From Bacillota bacterium (GTDB lineage Bacteria; Bacillota; Negativicutes; Sporomusales; Sporomusaceae): a stretch of DNA of 27,267 nt. Below the pieces are notes generated by a model. That model did no database searches. It was not told where the DNA came from and worked only from the letters and a program-made list of their open reading frames with translations. A program made the position numbers and the translations under genes. Below are positions 1 to 7,504 of the stretch, one piece after another; the stretch's first letter is position 1, and every line of letters starts with the position of its first letter. The stretch spans positions 1 through 27,267 of the forward strand of contig JAEWGR010000023.1 of NCBI GenBank assembly GCA_023388195.1, given 5' to 3'.

Positions 1-1089
1 ACCTAACACTTCATTCGTTTCTGCGTTATAGAAGCGGATCGCTGTTGCCAGCCATATTTTGTTGGCAAAACTTATGGTTTGCTGGACAATTGTCTCCCCT
101 TTAAGGGCCCGGATTAATACAATGTCCTCTTCATTAATTCCTTCCTGCTGCAGCATATCGATGACAGATGTGCCAATCATCATTCCGGTTTCGTTTACAT
201 GTCTGTTCATGTTGGCATATTCCTGATTATGGGAGGTTATAATGCCGTCACGATCCACCACAACAATCGCAAACGGGCAAGCATTGATAATTAGCTTAAG
301 CTTTTCTGATTCTCCTGCATATTTATTTCGCAGCCCGATTACTGTATCAAGTACCGGCAATAGTTGAGGAAACTCTGCCAGGGCCTTGTGTCCGTCATCT
401 TCCTCCGATAGCTGCGAAACCAGCTGTTTAATGGAGGAATTAAAACGACGAAAGAAAAAAATAATGACTATCATCACTGCCAGCCAAATCCCCAGTGAAA
501 ACAAAACCCATTGCCGAATACTTTTCGTATATAATAAATTAATATCCTCAATTTTGGTATTCGCCCAGGTATGGCCGACAAGTTTTCCATTTTGAAAAAT
601 TGGATATGTCGCGGTAAGGATTGGCTTTTGCCCCCAGTTGGCTGACCGCATTTGCAAAAAAACATCCGGTTCGCCATATTGGTATACTTTCATTTCCAGG
701 CTTTGATAAGCAAGGTCGGTGATAAGGTCTTTATTGAACCCCGGGTATAACGCTACCCGTCTTACCAAATCGCGCGCCACAATACCAATTCCATAGTTCG
801 GATACGCGCTGGCGATGCTTTCCGTTAGTGGCTGCAGATATTGATTTAAAATAAGTGCTTTTTGCTCGTCCGGTAAGTGAATAACATCCTCGCGGGTAAG
901 AATTTCTTCAAAATCCAACGTAATTTTCCGTTCAATTAAAGTTGCAAGGTTAACCAGCTCTTCTTCCTTTTCCAGCATAATATACTTTTTTTCCTGCTCT
1001 GCTGTATAAAAACCAAAACATAACAGCGGCACTAATAAAATAATACTTATGATTACACAGAATTTCTTTAATAAATTTCCCTCAAACAA
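1..1089 (-). CDS. membrane-bound PAS-domain sensor (probable histidine kinase), partial
   Basis: The reading frame stays open from a TTG codon at 1089 to the left edge, so 363 N-terminal residues are present and the C-terminal part is missing. TTG is chosen because GAGGT lies six bases upstream, an in-frame stop lies a few codons before it, and no ATG suits. A membrane segment spans about residues 10-28. An extracytoplasmic sensor region of about 165 residues follows, containing NYGIGIVARDL and VALYPGF, of a kind seen in Firmicutes sensor kinases. A second membrane segment lies at about 194-213. A PAS domain begins near residue 264 (NACPFAIVVVDRDG). The kinase domain would lie outside the window, so a diguanylate cyclase or other output cannot be excluded. 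The ligand is unknown. The gene is divergent from the XRE-cupin regulator. Confidence 0.8.
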   Translation of the reverse strand, partial: MFEGNLLKKFCVIISIILLVPLLCFGFYTAEQEKKYIMLEKEEELVNLATLIERKITLDFEEILTREDVIHLPDEQKALILNQYLQPLTESIASAYPNYGIGIVARDLVRRVALYPGFNKDLITDLAYQSLEMKVYQYGEPDVFLQMRSANWGQKPILTATYPIFQNGKLVGHTWANTKIEDINLLYTKSIRQWVLFSLGIWLAVMIVIIFFFRRFNSSIKQLVSQLSEEDDGHKALAEFPQLLPVLDTVIGLRNKYAGESEKLKLIINACPFAIVVVDRDGIITSHNQEYANMNRHVNETGMMIGTSVIDMLQQEGINEEDIVLIRALKGETIVQQTISFANKIWLATAIRFYNAETNEVLG

Positions 1090-1224
1090 CCAGGCACCTC
1101 ATTTTCATAATTACCCATAAAGAAACTACGTATGTAGCCAGCGAAGCAGGAGATTGTCGCAATAAATACAGTATTGGTATTGACGCTTCCCTCTTTATAG
1201 TATATTATTTTTTTCGAATAACCG

Positions 1225-1270
1225 TTGCATTCTTAAAACTATTATTTTATAATGTAAATTTTGGTATAAT
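1225..1270 (+). promoter_or_regulatory. promoter(s) of the XRE-cupin regulator gene
   Basis: TTGCAT at 1225-1230 and TATAAT at 1248-1253 are separated by 17 bp. A second, extended -10 (TGGTATAAT) lies at 1262-1270. Both sit at a plausible distance from the AGGAGG at 1309-1314 and the ATG at 1320. Assigned from consensus match only. Confidence 0.6.
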
Positions 1271-1319
1271 AATAGTGCTATTTTTTTCAGTATTGCCACA
1301 CCAGCTACAGGAGGTTGCC

Positions 1320-1886
1320 ATGTCGTTTGGAAAAAACGTAAAACTTGCTCGAATTGAAAAAAACCTTTCCTTGCAAGAGTTAGCTAATCTGTCTGGTGTG
1401 AGTGTATCCATGCTGTCTAAAATTGAACGCGAAGAAAAAACTCCGACCATCCGGGTTGCCGCCCAAATAGCCCAGGGATTGCAGCTGTCAATTGGCTACC
1501 TTCTTAACGACAGCTTTCGTACCAGCGTATCTATTGTCAAAAAGAATCAGCGTAAAGTGCTTTATGACCCGGTATCGAAGCTGGAAAGCTTAATTGTTTC
1601 CCCGGTTAATGATAGGAGCTCGCTGGAAATATTTCAGGTTTCGTTACCTAAGTCCGCCTCTACTGGCACCTTGCCGCCCTTAAATACGGGGGTTAGAATT
1701 TACCTGATTGTCGCCAAAGGCAAAATTACAGTCCTGCTGGACGCCGGTATTTACGACTTAGACGAAGGTGACTGCATCCTGTTTGATGCCAATGTAACAC
1801 ATGAAATATTAAACTCAGGCGAAGAGGAAGCTCAGTATTTTTCAATCAGCGACCGTTACGGCCTAAAGCCGCTTGGGCTTAAATAA
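1320..1886 (+). CDS. XRE-family regulator with C-terminal cupin domain
   Basis: A cytoplasmic DNA-binding regulator of 188 residues. Residues about 6-60 form an XRE/HTH_3 helix-turn-helix (SLQELANLSGVSVSMLSKIE). Residues about 115-180 form a small cupin barrel (VAKGKITVLLDAGIYDLDEGD, with an HEI motif), a common two-domain layout in which the cupin senses a small molecule. The start is set at ATG 1320 because AGGAGG lies five bases upstream; an in-frame ATG at 1275 has no ribosome site and lies just beyond the -10 elements. It is divergent from the sensor gene and followed by a hairpin at 1896-1920. Target genes and ligand cannot be read from the sequence. Confidence 0.85.
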   Translation: MSFGKNVKLARIEKNLSLQELANLSGVSVSMLSKIEREEKTPTIRVAAQIAQGLQLSIGYLLNDSFRTSVSIVKKNQRKVLYDPVSKLESLIVSPVNDRSSLEIFQVSLPKSASTGTLPPLNTGVRIYLIVAKGKITVLLDAGIYDLDEGDCILFDANVTHEILNSGEEEAQYFSISDRYGLKPLGLK

Positions 1887-1895
1887 AGCGACCAT

Positions 1896-1920
1896 TTATC
1901 TGGTATCCCATGCCAGATAA
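1896..1920 (+). terminator. hairpin after the XRE-cupin gene, possible terminator
   Basis: TTATCTGG and CCAGATAA form an 8-bp perfect stem around a 9-base loop, ten bases after the stop codon. The following sequence is T/A-rich but lacks a clean T run, so termination is probable rather than certain. Confidence 0.5.
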
Positions 1921-2171
1921 GATATTTTATTACATAAAAATTATACTATAGTATATTTATTCTACTAAAATTGAATTAATCCTTTATAAATTGGAGAATT
2001 TTTTGGAAGAATTGCTTTAATTTAGCGACTGCAAACACCGGCATCCTCTTGGGGTATTAGCTGTTTCTCAGCCTCACTTGCAACCGGTTTTTAGAAATCC
2101 GGCCTGTGTCCTTTGGATAAAAATTATTTTACTCCTTTGATCAAGGCTTGCATCTTATCAATTCTGATGGG
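1921..2171. other. intergenic stretch with a palindrome and a GC-rich island
   Basis: No coding frame is supported here. It holds a perfect 14-bp palindrome TATACTATAGTATA (1942-1955). It also holds a GC-richer island (about 2028-2125) inside AT-rich DNA, with short complementary pieces: GCTG/CAGC around TTTCT at 2060-2072, and CCGG/CCGG arms around 2084-2103. The island could be part of a small RNA ending at the terminator at 2172-2220, but it matches no RNA family I recognise. Confidence 0.3.
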
Positions 2172-2220
2172 TTATTAAAAGCCGATGACCAGTTTGTTGG
2201 TCATCGGCTTTTTGTAACCC
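2172..2220. terminator. strong bidirectional terminator downstream of holA
   Basis: Arms AAAAGCCGATGACCA and TGGTCATCGGCTTTT form a long perfect stem around GTTTGT. GGGTTA and TAACCC outside it extend the pairing. A-runs and T-runs flank both sides, so it can stop the comEA-comEC-holA transcript and any plus-strand transcript from the preceding intergenic stretch. Confidence 0.9.
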
Positions 2221-2254
2221 TGGAAATTCACAGTTGTTCATACTTCTGTTGTCA

Positions 2255-3298
2255 TCACAGCTCGCACAATTCAATGATTATTCTTTCCAGCACTACCGGT
2301 CCGGTCCGGCCTGACTTTAAATCCCGGTCAGCGGCAGCCAGATTCAAAATGGCAGCTTTTAGCTTATCCATTGTAAAAAAACGGCTTTGTTTAGCCAGTT
2401 TCTCAGCAATAAAACCTGGCACTTTTAAAGACTCTGCAACCTCACGGCTGCCATACCCGGTATGCAACATTTCCTTAACCTGCCACAACTGCCTGATTTG
2501 CCGAACCAAAAGGGCCAGTATCCGGACCGGATGCTCACCTGCTGCCAGTTCCTCACGCAACAGGGCAATGGCCTGCTGCGTTTGCCGCTGGCTTAATGCT
2601 TCAATCATGGCAAATATGGATACTTCAGGAACGGCTGATAAAATCGCCTGTACATCCTGTTTGGTTGCCGGAGTCCGGCCTGTTGTATATAACAGGATCT
2701 TTTCCAACTCGTTATTCATAAAGTCCAACGAGATTTGCGGCATCAGACTAACTGCCGCCAGTAAATGCTCCTGCGCATCGGGGGTCATAGTTAGCCTGAG
2801 TTCGTTAAGACGTTCCGTCAGCCAGCCCCGTAAATCCCGGCCCTTAATCGGTGCCGCTTCCAACACCACACCAGTTTTTTCGATGGTTTTATAGAGCTTG
2901 CGCCGCTTATCAGCCTTATCGGTTGTAATAAATAATACATTACTGTAATCAGGCATATTGTTAAACACCTGTAACAGCCGTTCTGTTGCGGCATCGGCTT
3001 TTTCCGGCCCGTCGTCAGTGCCGGCTTTACGACCGGCACTGAACAAGGCTGTATTCCGGACAATAATAAGATTCTTGGCGCCCATAAAAGGTATTGTCTC
3101 AATCGTATTAACCAGTTCCGCCACCGGGGGATCGGCTTCAAACACGATCAGGTTCATATCCCTGTCCTCCGGTGCTACCACCTGGTTGACTAAGGCTTGC
3201 TCCACCTGCCGGGCATAGTATGTTTCCTCGCCGTATATAAGATAGACAGAGGCAATTTTATTTTGTTGTATGGCTGTAAGTACTGCTTTGTAATTCAT
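2255..3298 (-). CDS. holA: DNA polymerase III delta subunit
   Basis: The clamp-loader delta subunit opens the beta sliding clamp during replication. It has 347 residues, the usual length. The N-terminal AAA+-like module is evident (SVYLIYGEETYYARQVEQAL, then NLIIVRNTALF and NVLFITTDKADKRRKL). A helical middle follows (MPQISLDFMNNELEKILLY), and the C-terminal collar segment carries LLVRQIRQLWQVKEM. GGTGAG lies just before the ATG. It is the last gene of a minus-strand comEA-comEC-holA operon, 20 bases after the comEC stop; holA behind comEC is a common Firmicutes arrangement. A strong terminator follows. Confidence 0.95.
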   Translation of the reverse strand: MNYKAVLTAIQQNKIASVYLIYGEETYYARQVEQALVNQVVAPEDRDMNLIVFEADPPVAELVNTIETIPFMGAKNLIIVRNTALFSAGRKAGTDDGPEKADAATERLLQVFNNMPDYSNVLFITTDKADKRRKLYKTIEKTGVVLEAAPIKGRDLRGWLTERLNELRLTMTPDAQEHLLAAVSLMPQISLDFMNNELEKILLYTTGRTPATKQDVQAILSAVPEVSIFAMIEALSQRQTQQAIALLREELAAGEHPVRILALLVRQIRQLWQVKEMLHTGYGSREVAESLKVPGFIAEKLAKQSRFFTMDKLKAAILNLAAADRDLKSGRTGPVVLERIIIELCEL

Positions 3299-3318
3299 AT
3301 CTCACCATTCTTACTTTA

Positions 3319-5703
3319 TTATTTTATGTATGTATCAACTTCCATATTTTTACCATCTGTTTGAAAAACTATGGCCCCCTGCTGGTCTGTCCGGAATATC
3401 CATGATTTTATCGCCTTTAGACGTTGTAGCGTTTCCGGGTGCGGATGACCAAAGCGATTGCCGTAACCAGCAGAAATAACGGCATACGCAGGGACTGCAG
3501 CCTGGAGAAACGGCTCCGTACTGGAGGTTCTGGAGCCGTGGTGACCGACCTTCAGCACCGTGCAGGGCAAAATTCCCTGCTGCAGCAAGGCGGCCTCGCC
3601 CGGGGCCTCCAAATCACCGGTGATTAGAAACGTATGCTGTCCATAGGTTATGCGAATCACGCTTGATACTTCATTGCCGGCGACCGGCTGGCGTCTGAGC
3701 GCCTTGTCACCAACAGCATGATCAATATGAAAGGATACACCGTCAAGCTGGAAACTCTGACCAGCATAAACAGGAATTACTGTGATTGCAGGTTTAGTAT
3801 GCAGCAGAGCCTGCACAGCTGGCGAGAACTCTTCCCGCGCCACCATGACATTATGAATTTTAATATCAGCGGCAACACCGGCTGCCCCGCCGGCGTGATC
3901 CTGATGCCCATGTGTCAGGATTAAATAGTCCACTGCAGTTACGCCATAATGTTTAAGATAAGGGGCCACAACCTGTTCCCCGATATCAAAACCGGAATTG
4001 CCGAAACTGCCGCCGGTATCTACCAGCACCGCCTTGCCTCGCGGTGTAACCACCAAAGCAGCATCGCCCTGGCCCACATCAATAAAGTGCACAGCTAAAG
4101 GCCTTGGAAAATAGATATAGAATGCCAGGCCGCCGGCAACCAACAGGACCGCCAGAATGCCCAGCCGCGGATACTGACGGAAAAGCTGCCCCGGTCCGGG
4201 ACTGTGAAACGGCCGCCAGCCGTAAATCCAGGCTAACAGCAAATAATAACAGCCACTGCCTGCCAGCCCTACAGAGGGTATATAAACAGAGCTGAACGGC
4301 AAAGCTGCCAGCAGGGCTGTAAGCATTATAACACAACCGATTAACAGGCTGCTCATAACAAACAATATATTGCCCAAACCGGGAACAACCAGGAAAATCA
4401 TAACTCCTGCCAGCCCCAGTATGATCACTAGTTCAATGATAGGCAGGACAACGATATTGGCAACGACAGATATCGGCGGGAAACTGTTAAAATGCCAGGC
4501 TATCAGCGGCAGCACGCCTAACTGCGCACTCACAGTCACGGCTAACGGCCCTGCAACCCACGCCGGCAACCGGGATACCCACCCCAGTGTCCGCTGATAC
4601 AAAAATACCAAACCGGCTGTGGCACCAAACGACAATTGAAAACTGATATCATACAGCAGGAGCGGTTGATACACCAGCATTCCCAGGGCCGTAACCGCAA
4701 GGGCCGCCGGGGCGTAGGTTTCCCGGCCTGCGGCCACGGCGGTCAGACTGATTAACCCCATAACAGCAGAGCGTATTACCGGCGGTGTAAGGCCGCTCAT
4801 GCAGGCATACACCATGACGCCCAAGGCGGCCAGTATGGCCGTCGTCAATGAACCTAACCGCAGCCAGTTTCCCAGCCATCTTAGCAGACCGGCTACAAGC
4901 GCAATATGTGCGCCTGAGACCGACAAGATGTGGATCAAGCCGGTTGTGGTAAAATCATCGATTACATTTTTATTTATACCTTGATAACCGCCAAATAACA
5001 CGGCTGTTAAAATAGCCGCGTCATTTACCGGCATTATCTTAAGTAATGCTTTACCAATTTCTTGCTGCCAGTCAGCCAGTTTTTCACGCCAGGAAAATGT
5101 ATTGTCAGCCATAATAATCTTGACTGTCTGGCCTTGTGCCGACATACGGGCTGTGATTTCCTGCCGTTTAAAAGCGGTTGTCATATCAATCTGACCGGGA
5201 TTATTATAACCGTGAAGGGCCAGAATCCTGCCATTTGCAATGATTGTATCACCATAAGCTGCCGGTTCAATCCTCCGGTCCGGATAGCGGGCAGTGACCG
5301 CAATCTTACCACTAGCCTGTATAAATGCTCCGGCCTGTGCCGGTTTTATTTTTTTCACACTGACTATATATTTCACTTGCCGGTGGTTCTGTTCTGTATC
5401 TGTTAATTCCGGCACCGCCGCAATGACACCTTCAAGAACAGCAGCCTGGTCACTATAATAGCCGATGTCGTCAGCGCGTACAAGCCTGTCCTGCGTATAG
5501 TGAATGAGGCCGGCAATAAAAAACAGGCCCAGCAGCGGCCAGAAGACCTGTTTGCTTTTAACCGCACGCCCCGCAATGACTAGCAGCAGTAAAACTACCA
5601 GCACGGTAAGAACCGGCAGATTCCAGTTGTATAAGCCAGCCTGCCAAATTCCGGCGGTAAAGGCGGCGCAGATAAATACCAGAATATCGTTATGCAGGTC
5701 CAT
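3319..5703 (-). CDS. comEC: ComEC/Rec2 competence DNA-transport channel
   Basis: Inner-membrane channel that passes single-stranded DNA into the cytoplasm during transformation. Its 794 residues are full length for the three-part family. There is an N-terminal membrane and OB-like DUF4131 region (about 1-200), a polytopic Competence domain (about 220-510, with TTTGLIHILSVSGAHIALVAG), and a C-terminal metallo-beta-lactamase domain (about 550-790). The metal-binding motif HGHQDH is at about 598-603, an ITGD motif ends near 697, and GHHGSR is near 720. The start lies two bases after the comEA stop, indicating translational coupling. Intact motifs suggest a working protein, although no other competence genes lie in the window. 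Confidence 0.95.
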   Translation of the reverse strand: MDLHNDILVFICAAFTAGIWQAGLYNWNLPVLTVLVVLLLLVIAGRAVKSKQVFWPLLGLFFIAGLIHYTQDRLVRADDIGYYSDQAAVLEGVIAAVPELTDTEQNHRQVKYIVSVKKIKPAQAGAFIQASGKIAVTARYPDRRIEPAAYGDTIIANGRILALHGYNNPGQIDMTTAFKRQEITARMSAQGQTVKIIMADNTFSWREKLADWQQEIGKALLKIMPVNDAAILTAVLFGGYQGINKNVIDDFTTTGLIHILSVSGAHIALVAGLLRWLGNWLRLGSLTTAILAALGVMVYACMSGLTPPVIRSAVMGLISLTAVAAGRETYAPAALAVTALGMLVYQPLLLYDISFQLSFGATAGLVFLYQRTLGWVSRLPAWVAGPLAVTVSAQLGVLPLIAWHFNSFPPISVVANIVVLPIIELVIILGLAGVMIFLVVPGLGNILFVMSSLLIGCVIMLTALLAALPFSSVYIPSVGLAGSGCYYLLLAWIYGWRPFHSPGPGQLFRQYPRLGILAVLLVAGGLAFYIYFPRPLAVHFIDVGQGDAALVVTPRGKAVLVDTGGSFGNSGFDIGEQVVAPYLKHYGVTAVDYLILTHGHQDHAGGAAGVAADIKIHNVMVAREEFSPAVQALLHTKPAITVIPVYAGQSFQLDGVSFHIDHAVGDKALRRQPVAGNEVSSVIRITYGQHTFLITGDLEAPGEAALLQQGILPCTVLKVGHHGSRTSSTEPFLQAAVPAYAVISAGYGNRFGHPHPETLQRLKAIKSWIFRTDQQGAIVFQTDGKNMEVDTYIK

Positions 5704-5705
5704 GA

Positions 5706-6278
5706 TTATAATACAATTTTATCTTTGAATTGATTATATTTTGAGTCACCAATCCCTGGTACATTTTTGATATCAGCCAGATCCTGAAACGGCCCGTTGG
5801 TTGTGCGGTATTCGATAATTCGCGCAGCCAAGGCCGGCCCAATCCCGGGCAGCTTATCCAGCTCAGCCTGGGAAGCAGTATTTATATTAATCCGGTCACC
5901 AGACCCGGCGGCACTGCGGTCTGCCGGAACAACCGCTGTTCCGTTAACGGCAGCAACGCTATAAGGAATATTGACCTGCATTTCATCTTTCAGCTGGAGT
6001 GCCAAATTAATTTTGACAACATCTGCGCCCGGCACGAAACCACCGGCCATTGCAACAGCATCGTTCACCCTGCTGCCGTGCGGCAGTTTATAAATACCAG
6101 GTTTAACAACACCACCACAGACATAGACGACAACATCACCGCCTGTTTCATGCTTGGCATTTATAGCTGCCGGTACCTGTTCATCACTATTTTTCTGCCA
6201 AAAACCGTGGAAGCTATAGGCTAGTATCCCGCATGCCAGTACAATAATCAGTAGCAGCTTTTTCTGCAGAATTCCCAT
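5706..6278 (-). CDS. comEA: ComEA competence DNA receptor (SLBB plus helix-hairpin-helix)
   Basis: Membrane-anchored receptor that binds incoming double-stranded DNA. It has 190 residues. A single N-terminal membrane anchor spans about residues 7-24 (LLLIIVLACGILAYSF). An SLBB domain follows at about 48-110 (VVVYVCGGVVKPGIYKLP). The C-terminal helix-hairpin-helix pair is at about 128-190 (INTASQAELDKLPGIGPALA and FQDLADIKNVPGIGDSKYNQ). Its ribosome site is weak, with a GGGG about eight bases upstream. It heads the comEA-comEC-holA operon and is divergent from bioB, sharing a 223-base intergenic region that also contains the BirA-like operator and a 12-bp palindrome. Confidence 0.93.
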   Translation of the reverse strand: MGILQKKLLLIIVLACGILAYSFHGFWQKNSDEQVPAAINAKHETGGDVVVYVCGGVVKPGIYKLPHGSRVNDAVAMAGGFVPGADVVKINLALQLKDEMQVNIPYSVAAVNGTAVVPADRSAAGSGDRININTASQAELDKLPGIGPALAARIIEYRTTNGPFQDLADIKNVPGIGDSKYNQFKDKIVL

Positions 6279-6386
6279 AAATCATACCCCGCCCACTTTA
6301 TGTTTTGAGGATATATTTCAACAAGTGCGAATAATCTCCTGCAGCGCCTGCAAATTTTTGGCAGAAGCAGACATTAGAACGTTCTA

Positions 6387-6441
6387 TTTGTTAACTAGTT
6401 TTAAATATCGGGTTTACAATCAATCGTTAAAGGTGTAATAT
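6387..6441 (+). promoter_or_regulatory. bioB promoter with BirA-type biotin operator
   Basis: TTTGTTAAC (6387-6395) and GTTTACAAT (6412-6420) form an inverted repeat with a 16-base spacer. This fits the Firmicutes BirA box, TTGTTAAC and GTTAACAA-like halves 14-16 bases apart. The right half overlaps the -35 TTTACA (6413-6418), which is 17 bp from a TAATAT -10 (6436-6441). Binding of biotinyl-AMP-loaded BirA would block RNA polymerase, so both bioB genes are probably repressed by biotin. Operator identity rests on the motif and on the gene it precedes. Confidence 0.85.
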
Positions 6442-6501
6442 ATGGATAAAACAAATCACCACATTGTCCAAACCGGTAAACAATCCTAAGGAGAACTAGC
6501 A

Positions 6502-7491
6502 ATGGATGCAAAATACATTATTAAGCTCGGTGAAATGGTTCTGGACGGCTATTCGCTTACGTCTGCCGAAGCCCTGTCCTTAGTGGCTATCGCCCTGGAG
6601 GACATCCCGCTGCTTGGTGCTTATGCCCACAAGATCCGCGCTAAATTTGCCGGCCCGGGTGTTGAAATGTGCGGCGTGATCAATGCCCGCTCCGGCCTGT
6701 GTACTGAAGACTGTAAATTTTGTGCCCAGTCGGTTTATCATCAAACAAATTGTACTATATTTCCCCTTATTTCGCCCACTAGAGCGCTGGAGCAAATCAC
6801 CCGGCTGAGCAAAGACGGCGTGCGGCGGGCCAGTCTTGTAACCAGTGGCAAAGGCATGGAAACCGACCCGGACTTCGACCGGATTGTATCCCTCATCCAA
6901 TATATCAGTCAACAATCAGATACCGGTATCTGCGCAAATTTGGGTACTATCAGTCATAGTCAGGCACTCCGGTTAGCGGCGGCAGGCATTAAACGCTATG
7001 CCCATAACCTGGAAACCAGTGAGCGATTTTACCCGTATGTGTGCACCACCCACACCTACCGGGAACGCTTTGATACCCTTTTAGCCGCTAAAAACGCCGG
7101 GCTTGCGCTTTGTTCAGGCGGAATTATCGGGCTGGGAGAAACCTGGGAAGACCGCATTAACCTCGCTTTAACCCTAAGAGAACTGGATGTGGCTTCAGTA
7201 CCAATTAACATTCTGAATCCGATACCAGGCACTGCATTTGCTGCCCAAACACCATTAGCCCCCCTTGAAATTATTAAAACCTTTGCCATCTTTCGTTTTA
7301 TTTTACCGGCAAAGGTCATTCGTCCGGCCGGCGGCCGGGAAATACATCTGCGCGATATGCAGGGAACTGTCATGCTTACCGGTGCCAACGGGCTGATTGC
7401 CGGCAATTATCTGACCTTTGGCGGCCGCGATACGGCTAAAGATTTTACCATGGTTTATGATGCGGGGTTAAGACCTGATTTAGAAAATTAA
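6502..7491 (+). CDS. bioB: biotin synthase paralogue 1 (radical SAM)
   Basis: Radical SAM enzyme that inserts sulfur into dethiobiotin, the last step of biotin synthesis. It has 329 residues, a usual length. The radical SAM cluster motif is C67-x3-C71-x2-C74 (SGLCTEDCKFCAQS). Compared with E. coli BioB from memory, the auxiliary-cluster ligand positions read Ser111 (for C97), Cys144 (for C128), Cys204 (for C188) and Arg274 (for R260). An extra Cys181 sits in VCTTHTY. Loss of the first Cys with gain of the CTTHTY Cys resembles the anaerobe-type (type II) enzymes reported to carry a different auxiliary cluster. GGAGAA precedes the ATG. It is first in a two-gene biotin-regulated operon. Confidence 0.9.
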   Translation: MDAKYIIKLGEMVLDGYSLTSAEALSLVAIALEDIPLLGAYAHKIRAKFAGPGVEMCGVINARSGLCTEDCKFCAQSVYHQTNCTIFPLISPTRALEQITRLSKDGVRRASLVTSGKGMETDPDFDRIVSLIQYISQQSDTGICANLGTISHSQALRLAAAGIKRYAHNLETSERFYPYVCTTHTYRERFDTLLAAKNAGLALCSGGIIGLGETWEDRINLALTLRELDVASVPINILNPIPGTAFAAQTPLAPLEIIKTFAIFRFILPAKVIRPAGGREIHLRDMQGTVMLTGANGLIAGNYLTFGGRDTAKDFTMVYDAGLRPDLEN

Positions 7492-7504
7492 CAGGAGGCC
7501 GACT

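Noticed and set aside
2050..2075. Resemblance to the complement of 16S rRNA (GGTATTAGC followed by GTTTC)
   Set aside because: Only about 15 matching bases with no flanking rRNA sequence; most likely coincidence.
2148..2894. Plus-strand open frame of 248 codons
   Set aside because: It is antisense to holA, Ser/Cys-rich and without a ribosome site; the holA reading on the other strand is unambiguous.
6375..6386. LexA/SOS box
   Set aside because: GAAC and GTTC are directly joined, whereas Firmicutes LexA sites have four bases between the halves.
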